Part shown: positions 33,064 through 37,999 of the stretch, in pieces | Position numbering within the stretch: the first letter of the stretch is position 1 | How the letters are laid out: each line of letters starts with the position of its first letter | Source: Mycobacterium aquaticum | GTDB lineage: Bacteria; Actinomycetota; Actinomycetes; Mycobacteriales; Mycobacteriaceae | Direction of reading: 5' to 3' | DNA length: 37,999 nt | Assembly: GCF_002086485.1 (NCBI RefSeq) | Contig: NZ_MVHF01000064.1 | Span: 1 to 37,999, forward strand | Notes under the pieces: model-generated | Told to the model about the DNA's origin: nothing | Databases searched by the model: none | Seen by the model: the letters and a program-made list of their open reading frames with translations, nothing else | Position numbers and translations under genes: made by a program

Positions 33064-34671
33064 TCACGCCACGTGTTCCTGGCCCGCGGCCACGGTGATC
33101 CGCACCTTGGCCGACAGCAATGCGTCTGTGCCGGTGGCGAACGGATCACGGTCCAGCACAACGAAGTCCGCTGCGTGGCCGGCAACCAGCCGGCCCGTCA
33201 CGTCTTCCCACCGGCACGAGTACGCGGCGTCGCGGGTGCCATGCGCCAGCGCCTCCGCCAGGGGCAGTGCATAGTCCGGCAGGTTCGGCGCCAGGGACGG
33301 ATCGCTCGGCGATCGCCGGGTGGTGGCCACATACATGTTGGGCAACGGCGGGTACGGCGCGGTTGGGGCATCAGAACCGAACGCCAACGTCGCACCGGCA
33401 GCGGTGAATTCGGGCCAAGGAAAGCCCCTGTCGGCTCGGCTGTCGCCCAGCATGGCGCGCCAGTTGTCGGCGATCGCCGGGTCGGCGTGCACCGGCTGCA
33501 TCGAGGCGACGACCCCGAGCCGCGCCAGTCGCGCGACATTGGCCTCGGTCACGGTCTCCAGATGCTCGATGCGGTGTCTGCGGTCGCGCGGCCCGTTGAC
33601 CTCGATCGCATGCTCCAGCGCGGACAGCGCGATGTCGGAGGCTTCATCACCGATCGCGTGCATGGCCACCTGCAGGCCTGCAGCATCGGCCGCGGCCACC
33701 ACCGGCGCAAGCGCCGCCAGATCCCAGATGGGCCCGGGATGGCTGCCGTCGGCGTAGGGGTCTTTCATTGCGGCAGTGCAGCTGTCGATGACCCCGTCGA
33801 CCAGGATCTTGATGCCGGTGATGCGCAGCCACGGCCCGGACAGCCGGCGGCTCAGCTCGATGGCTTCCTGCACCTGCGCGAGGTTCTCGGCGGTCGACGC
33901 CGTCCGGTTCACCAGCCAGTGCCCTGCGATCCGCAGCGGCAGCGTGCCCTCGCCCGCCGCCAACGCGCGTTCCAGCGCCGACAGGTCGGTGCCGTCGAGC
34001 CCCATGTCGACCGCACCCGTCACGCCTGCGGCCAGGTAGTGCGTGAAGGTCTGCGCGAGCGCGGCATCCTGCTCGGCGTCGGTGACGCGGCCATCGAGGA
34101 AGGTCCGCATCAAACCCAGTGCGGCCGTCTCGTAGAGCATGCCCGTGGCGGTGCCGTCGCGATCACGCTCGATGGTGCCGCCGATCGGGTCCGGGGTATC
34201 GCCGTCGATACCGAGTTCGCGCAGCGCCGCGGTGTTCACCCACGCCGAGTGCACGTCGTTGGACGCCAGGTACACCGGGCGGTCCGCGACGGCGGCGTCG
34301 AGCATGTGCCGGTCAGGTGTCCGGCCGGCCAGCGGCGCGTACAGCCAACTGCGCCCGAGGATCCGCGGTGCGGATGGATCCGCTGAAGCCGCTGCGGCCA
34401 AACGACTTTGGATGTCGGCGAGGTCGGTGGCGTCGAACAGGTCCACCTGCTGCAGTGACTGCCCCATCGACACCAAGTGGGTGTGCGCGTCGATGAATCC
34501 GGGCAGCACCAGCGCGCCCGCGAGCTCGACCGTGCGGCTTATGCCGGGCAGGGCGTCGGCCGTTGCGGTGTCGCCGACGAAAACGAGCTCCGATCCCGAG
34601 ACCACGAGCGACTGCGCCCATTCCGGTTGGGCTGCGGTGAAGATACGTCCGCCCCGGTAGTGCGTTGTCAC
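33064..34671 (-). CDS. YtcJ-type amidohydrolase (amidohydrolase 3 family)
   Basis: This 535-residue metal-dependent hydrolase has the HxH metal motif in GFIDAHTHLVSMG (His63, His65), the AMHAIGDEASDIALSALEHA and RIEHLETVTEANVARLARLGV segments, GSDAPTAPYPPLPNMYVAT, and the C-terminal GRLVAGHAADFVVLDRDP. YtcJ relatives include formamide deformylases; most have unknown substrates. I chose GTG 34671, which overlaps the upstream permease-C45 frame by 4 nt (GTGA). The longer open frame to 35073 is a shadow of that gene. It belongs to the LacI-controlled cluster and likely deformylates or deacylates an imported amide. Confidence 0.9.
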   Translation of the reverse strand: MTTHYRGGRIFTAAQPEWAQSLVVSGSELVFVGDTATADALPGISRTVELAGALVLPGFIDAHTHLVSMGQSLQQVDLFDATDLADIQSRLAAAASADPSAPRILGRSWLYAPLAGRTPDRHMLDAAVADRPVYLASNDVHSAWVNTAALRELGIDGDTPDPIGGTIERDRDGTATGMLYETAALGLMRTFLDGRVTDAEQDAALAQTFTHYLAAGVTGAVDMGLDGTDLSALERALAAGEGTLPLRIAGHWLVNRTASTAENLAQVQEAIELSRRLSGPWLRITGIKILVDGVIDSCTAAMKDPYADGSHPGPIWDLAALAPVVAAADAAGLQVAMHAIGDEASDIALSALEHAIEVNGPRDRRHRIEHLETVTEANVARLARLGVVASMQPVHADPAIADNWRAMLGDSRADRGFPWPEFTAAGATLAFGSDAPTAPYPPLPNMYVATTRRSPSDPSLAPNLPDYALPLAEALAHGTRDAAYSCRWEDVTGRLVAGHAADFVVLDRDPFATGTDALLSAKVRITVAAGQEHVA

Positions 34672-36484
34672 AGCGCTGCCACCTCCGCTGCGTGCAGGGT
34701 GTGCCACGTGCCGTCCCGCGCCTCCAGGGGCGTGCCCGCCAAGATGCGAACCCGACGATGCTCGGGTTCGAGCAGCACCGTGGCCAGTGTGGCCCAGCGT
34801 TGCCCGAACGCGGCCCCCGGTGCGGGTACACAACACAGTTGGGGCTGGCCGGGATCGGACTGCAGATAGCTGACCAGATCCTCGGCCCGTTCCGGAATCG
34901 GACAGCTCTCGAGTCGAGACTCGATGAGCCGCAACCGGTCCTGCGAATCGGGATCGTAGAGTCCAGGCTTTTCGAACGGCGTGTTGCGTGCGTCGAGGAA
35001 GTGGTTGGTGTGCGGCAGGTAGCCGTTGCGCGGCGGGATCACGCTCACACCGCGTGGGCTCAGCTCGGCGCACATGGCGGTCGCGGTGTCGAGAAGGGTG
35101 AAAGCACCGGAGGTGCTGATGGGCGCCGCGCGCAACAAGTCCAGCGCCTCGCCGACGCTGCCCGCGGTACCGAGCACTGCCGCGGCCAGCACGTGCACCG
35201 GTACCCCGGCGGGCGCGTCGTCGCGGTGGCCGAGGATGTTGAAGAACAAACCGAGCCCCGCGCTGTTGACGCCGATCTTGCCCAACATGCCGTGTTCTGT
35301 GAGACCCGCATACGAGTACGGCGTGCCATCGACGGTGTGCGGGTGCCAGAACGGGTCCATCACCGTGACCACGAGTTGCATCATATTGCTCACGGTGTCA
35401 AGGAAGTTCGATACCAGCAGCGCGTACATGGTCATGGCCGCACCGATGGAGCCGTCGAGCAGGACGCTGCGGGAACGACGCAGCCGCAGTCCCACGGCCT
35501 GCAGCGCCAGACCCGAGCTGTAGGCAGTCATCGCGTTGTTGGCCATGGTGCCCACGATGACCGCGATCAGGAAGACCGGGATGAACCAGGACGGCAGCAC
35601 GCCCTCCAGCGCGGTCTCCGGATCGGCCATGTTCAATGCGGTCGCGGCCAGCGCACCGAGCCCGGTGGTCAGCACGCTGGGAACGAATGCACCGAGTGTG
35701 GTCCAGCCCGCCACCGCCACCGGCGAGGTGTTCGACGGCAGGTACCGGGCGAAATCGGCACTGTTGGTGTACGACAGCGGGGCCGAGGCGACGATCGCGA
35801 GGCCGGCCGCGACGACCGCCCACAATCCGGTGCCGTGCAACGGCTCGGCGGGCTGATAGCCCCAATCCGCCCGGCCGAGCACGAATACGGCCATGACCAC
35901 GAACACCGCGGTGAGCACCAGCGCCAACGGCTGGTACAGCCGCACGATGGTGGCGTGGCCGTACACGCTGACGGCCAGGGTGATCCCGGCGATGGCGAGG
36001 ATCAGCACGATCTTGACGGCGAGGTTCACCTCGATGCCGAACCGCTCGGCCAGCCGGAAAGCGGTGTAGGAGGCCGCCGCCCAGTTCAGTGCGAGGTAGC
36101 AGACGCTGATGAACCAGCTCGTGATCAGGATGTTCACCCGGTTACCCCGGACCCCGAACATTGCGCGGGTGATGACCTCGCTGGGGGTGCCCGAGGCTGG
36201 GCCGCTGGCGGCCACGTGCCGGTGAGGACTGAGAACAGGTTGCCGACGACGATGACGGCCAGGGCCTGCCACAGGCTCAGGCCCATCAGGACGAGCGTGC
36301 CGCCGACCACCAGGGCCAGGTAGCCCACATTGGGCGCGGCCCACACGGCGAACAGCTCGCGCGCCCGGCCGTGCCGTTCCGTTTCGGGGATGTAGTCGAT
36401 GCCGTGGCTTTCCACCTTGCCGGCCTGATCGGCGGTGGGCAGCAGGCCGGGAGTGGCGGCAGGTTCAGCCGTTGTGGGTGCCAT
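34668..36484 (-). pseudogene. frameshifted NCS1 permease fused to the 3' part of a C45-peptidase gene
   Basis: Translation should start at ATG 36484 (GGAG 7 nt upstream) with TTAEPAATPGLL and helix GYLALVVGGTLVLMGLSL typical of NCS1 nucleobase or hydantoin permeases. That frame closes at 36134. The rest of the permease (SGTPSEVITRAMFGVRGNRVN, SYTNSADFARYLP) continues in another frame from about 36215, so one base is missing within 36213-36219. At about 35357 the permease stops after QLVVTVM, and the reading continues DPFWHPHTVDG into LTEHGMLGKIGVNSAGLG and GYLPHTNHFLDARN, which is C45 (acyltransferase-type autoproteolytic hydrolase) sequence. The C45 part lacks its N-terminal Cys nucleophile region, and the permease lacks its last helices. 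A deletion joining two adjacent genes is the simplest explanation. Confidence 0.8.
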
Positions 36485-36521
36485 GAGTTCTCCGGGGGTG
36501 GCAGGAAGCGTGATGGCGGTC

Positions 36522-36550
36522 ACGCTACGTATCCAAATCGATTTGGGCAA
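36522..36550 (-). promoter_or_regulatory. promoter of the permease gene with LacI operator in the spacer
   Basis: On the minus strand TTGCCC (36550-36545) and TAGCGT (36527-36522) are separated by exactly 17 nt, giving a start near 36515. The operator CCAAATCGATTTGG (36533-36546) fills the spacer and touches the -35, so a bound LacI protein would block polymerase directly. Confidence 0.6.
36533..36546. promoter_or_regulatory. LacI-family operator 1
   Basis: CCAAATCGATTTGG is a perfect 14-bp palindrome with the central CG typical of LacI/GalR operators. It sits between the permease -35 and -10. Confidence 0.75.
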
Positions 36551-36570
36551 TACGGTGGCGCGACTTTCAC

Positions 36571-36580
36571 AAATCGATTT
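36571..36580. promoter_or_regulatory. LacI-family operator 2
   Basis: AAATCGATTT, identical to the core of operator 1 and 36 bp away centre to centre. It overlaps the expected -35 region of the regulator's own promoter, suggesting autoregulation and possibly looping. Confidence 0.75.
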
Positions 36581-36600
36581 TGCGCAGGTTCTTCGCTTGC

Positions 36601-36606
36601 TACCGT
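36601..36606 (+). promoter_or_regulatory. -10 element of leaderless lacI-family gene
   Basis: TACCGT ends 7 nt before GTG 36614. No ribosome site is present, so the transcript likely starts at or next to the GTG. Confidence 0.45.
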
Positions 36607-36613
36607 GGCGTCC

Positions 36614-37633
36614 GTGGCAGAACGACGGGTACGGCCGACCATCCATGACGTGGCACGCCGCGCCGGGGTGTCCGCCACGACGGTGTCTCACACGTTCAGC
36701 GGAAAGGGCGTGGTCGCCGCCGGGACCCGCCAGCACGTCCGCGAGGTGGCCCGGGAGATGGGCTACCGCCCCGACGCCGTGGCGCGCGGCCTGCGCAACA
36801 ACAAGCTCGGGGTGATCGCCCTTGTCCTACGCCCGCTGGAGACTCTCGACTCGTTTCTGCCTGAGGGCGTCGACTACTTCCTGCGGTTCGCCGGCCAGGC
36901 CGCTTTGGCCGCCATGGAACTGGGCTACGGTCTGATGCTCGTCTCCGACCCGACGCAGGACAGCTCGCCTGCTGCCGCGCTCGCCTGCGACGGATTCCTC
37001 ATCACCGAGCCGGTAGAGAACGACCCGCTGCTCGCGATGCTCACCGAGGAGCGCATGCCATTCCTCACGGTCGGCCGCGATCCGGCGAACGCCGGCTACG
37101 ACAGCTGGGTCGACACCGGTACCACGCCGATGACCCTGCAGGTGCTCGACCACCTCGAGCGCAGCGGCGCCAAGCGCATCGCGCTGGTCACCGGAACCGA
37201 CCGCAACTCTTGGAATATCGACGCCGAGGCGGCCTACAAGTCCTGGACTGCGCGGCGCGGGCAAGACGCGCTCGTCGTGCATCAACCCGAGACCGCCGGG
37301 CTTGCCGGCGGATTCGCCGCGTATCGCGAATTGTTCAGCGCGGCAACCCTTCCCGACGCCGTTTACTGCCTCACCGGCAGACATGCCGCAGGCATGCTCG
37401 CCGCCCTCACCGAAGGCGGCCTGCGGGTACCACACGACGTCCAGCTCATCGCCGGATCGGACTCCGAGCACGCCCGCTCGGCCACTCCGCCCATCACGGC
37501 CGTCGACCTCGGACCCGAGCTGCTGGCCCGCGTCGCGGTGACCCGGCTCGCCAATCACCTTGATGCAGTGGACCGTCCGATCCCGGCCGGGGATCTACAG
37601 GGCCGCCTCATCGCGCGCGGCTCCACCCGCTAG
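36614..37633 (+). CDS. LacI/GalR-family transcriptional regulator
   Basis: This 339-residue protein has an N-terminal HTH (TIHDVARRAGVSATTVSHTF, about 9-28), the hinge segment GYRPDAVARGLRNNK, and a periplasmic-binding-protein-like sensor domain (IALVLRPLE; DGFLITEPVENDPLL; RIALVTGTDRNSWN; DAVYCLTGRHAAGM). It should repress the divergent permease/amidohydrolase genes through the two AAATCGATTT sites until an effector, perhaps an amide or purine-like compound, is bound. I chose GTG 36614; GTG 36605 is an alternative. Its TAG overlaps the stop of the convergent Pro/Thr-rich gene in the shared CTAG at 37630-37633. Confidence 0.92.
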   Translation: MAERRVRPTIHDVARRAGVSATTVSHTFSGKGVVAAGTRQHVREVAREMGYRPDAVARGLRNNKLGVIALVLRPLETLDSFLPEGVDYFLRFAGQAALAAMELGYGLMLVSDPTQDSSPAAALACDGFLITEPVENDPLLAMLTEERMPFLTVGRDPANAGYDSWVDTGTTPMTLQVLDHLERSGAKRIALVTGTDRNSWNIDAEAAYKSWTARRGQDALVVHQPETAGLAGGFAAYRELFSAATLPDAVYCLTGRHAAGMLAALTEGGLRVPHDVQLIAGSDSEHARSATPPITAVDLGPELLARVAVTRLANHLDAVDRPIPAGDLQGRLIARGSTR

Positions 37634-37999
37634 GGCTGATAGGGCGACCCGTACGGGTTCTGCTGCTGGTACGGATACTGCGGCTGATACGGGTTCTGCT
37701 GATACGGATATTGCGGCTGCTGGGTGGTCGGGTTCGTGTTGGGCACCTGAATCGGAATCGGCACCGGGACGAACGGCACCGTGATGTAGGTGGTCGTCAT
37801 CGGATTCGTCGTGGTGGTGGTCGTCGTCGGTGTCGTCGTCGTCGTGGTCGGCGGCGTGGTCGTCGTCGTTTCGGTGGTCGTGGTGGTGGTCGTCGTGGTG
37901 GTGTGCGTCGGTGGTGGTGGCGGCGGCGTCGACGTCACGGTCACCACCCGGGTCTCGGGCTGCGGCGGGGGTGGCGGAGGCGCCTCCGGCACCCCCGCC
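37630..37999 (-). CDS. C-terminal tail of a Pro/Thr-rich protein, Rv0312-like (5' part outside window)
   Basis: The last 122 codons of a gene entering from the right edge. The tail has poly-Pro stretches, a run of Thr residues (TTTTTTTTTTETTTTT and similar), then VPFVPVPIPIQVPN and a Gln/Tyr/Pro-rich end with repeated QNPYQPQYPYQQ motifs. M. tuberculosis Rv0312, described as proline- and threonine-rich and located a few genes from Rv0315 and dcd, has a similar composition; its N-terminal domain belongs to the same type as the gene at 1-1188. The tail is probably extracellular. The GTG at 37992 is an internal codon, not the start. Confidence 0.75.
   Translation of the reverse strand, partial: AGVPEAPPPPPPQPETRVVTVTSTPPPPPPTHTTTTTTTTTTETTTTTPPTTTTTTPTTTTTTTNPMTTTYITVPFVPVPIPIQVPNTNPTTQQPQYPYQQNPYQPQYPYQQQNPYGSPYQP
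37804..37918 (-). repeat. Thr-codon simple repeat tract
   Basis: About 115 bp of ACC/ACG threonine codons interrupted by Pro, Glu and Asn codons, inside the Rv0312-like tail. Such a tract may vary in length by slippage, changing the size of the exposed tail without breaking frame when whole codons are gained or lost. Confidence 0.7.

Noticed and set aside
33064..35073. A 669-codon version of the amidohydrolase
   Set aside because: The extra N-terminal part is a shadow of the C45 region; GTG 34671 gives family length and a 4-nt overlap.
34665..36323. 552-codon plus-strand frame opposite the permease-C45 chimera
   Set aside because: Low-complexity His/Arg/Gln/Gly-rich composition typical of shadows; homology is on the minus strand.
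1..37999. Search by eye for CRISPR arrays, rRNA genes, transposases and phage genes
   Set aside because: No spaced direct repeats, rRNA segments, transposase motifs or phage structural genes were seen.

Overview
The window is GC-rich actinobacterial chromosome, almost certainly from a non-tuberculous, probably rapidly growing Mycobacterium/Mycolicibacterium. Reasons: a Dcd close to the mycobacterial bifunctional enzyme, an Rv0315-like family 16 glucanase, an Rv0320-like exported peptidase, an Rv0312-like Pro/Thr-rich tail, an MMPL transporter, mycobacterial exported repeat-type proteins, GTG/TTG starts, several probable leaderless starts, and TANNNT -10 elements. The anchors Rv0312-like (right end), glucanase, Rv0320-like, dcd and tRNA-Gly keep the M. 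tuberculosis order as I recall it, in inverted orientation, with about 30 kb of accessory transport and oxidation genes between them.

Layout. 1-3.6 kb: a membrane-anchored DUF7159-type protein (cut by the window edge), an ammonium transporter behind a tandem GlnR-like box, then dcd. dcd is divergent from tRNA-Gly(CCC). 3.75-7.5 kb: a DinB/maleylpyruvate isomerase-like protein, an ABC exporter, and a divergent pair (Excalibur protein and a hypothetical) sharing a near-perfect CRP-type palindrome. 7.5-15.2 kb: one tightly coupled minus-strand operon: solute-binding lipoprotein, two permeases, a double ATPase, a DszA/NtaA-type FMN monooxygenase and a DszC/SfnB-type flavoprotein. It looks like an import-and-oxidise system, most likely for an organosulfur or organonitrogen compound. 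15.4-20.9 kb: MMPL transporter plus SGNH hydrolase, divergent across a 485 bp intergenic region from a flavin monooxygenase plus O-methyltransferase pair. 20.8-26.2 kb: rhomboid-like and other membrane proteins, the Rv0320-like zinc peptidase, an AraC regulator, and exported proteins with a strong terminator between them. 26.2-33.0 kb: GH16 glucanase and a complete Dpp/Opp-type peptide ABC operon ending in a 65-nt hairpin. 33.1-37.6 kb: an amidohydrolase, a decayed NCS1 permease whose reading frame is broken and whose 3' part is fused to a C45-peptidase remnant, and a divergent LacI regulator with two AAATCGATTT operators. The window ends in the Pro/Thr-rich tail of a second membrane-associated mycobacterial protein.

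The most unusual items are the permease-C45 chimera with its frameshift, the import-and-oxidise operon with a possible two-state leader, the actin-like fold signature in the DUF7159-type protein, and several operator sites (GlnR, CRP, LacI, and an unassigned overlapping palindrome). All assignments come from reading the sequence; no searches were run.
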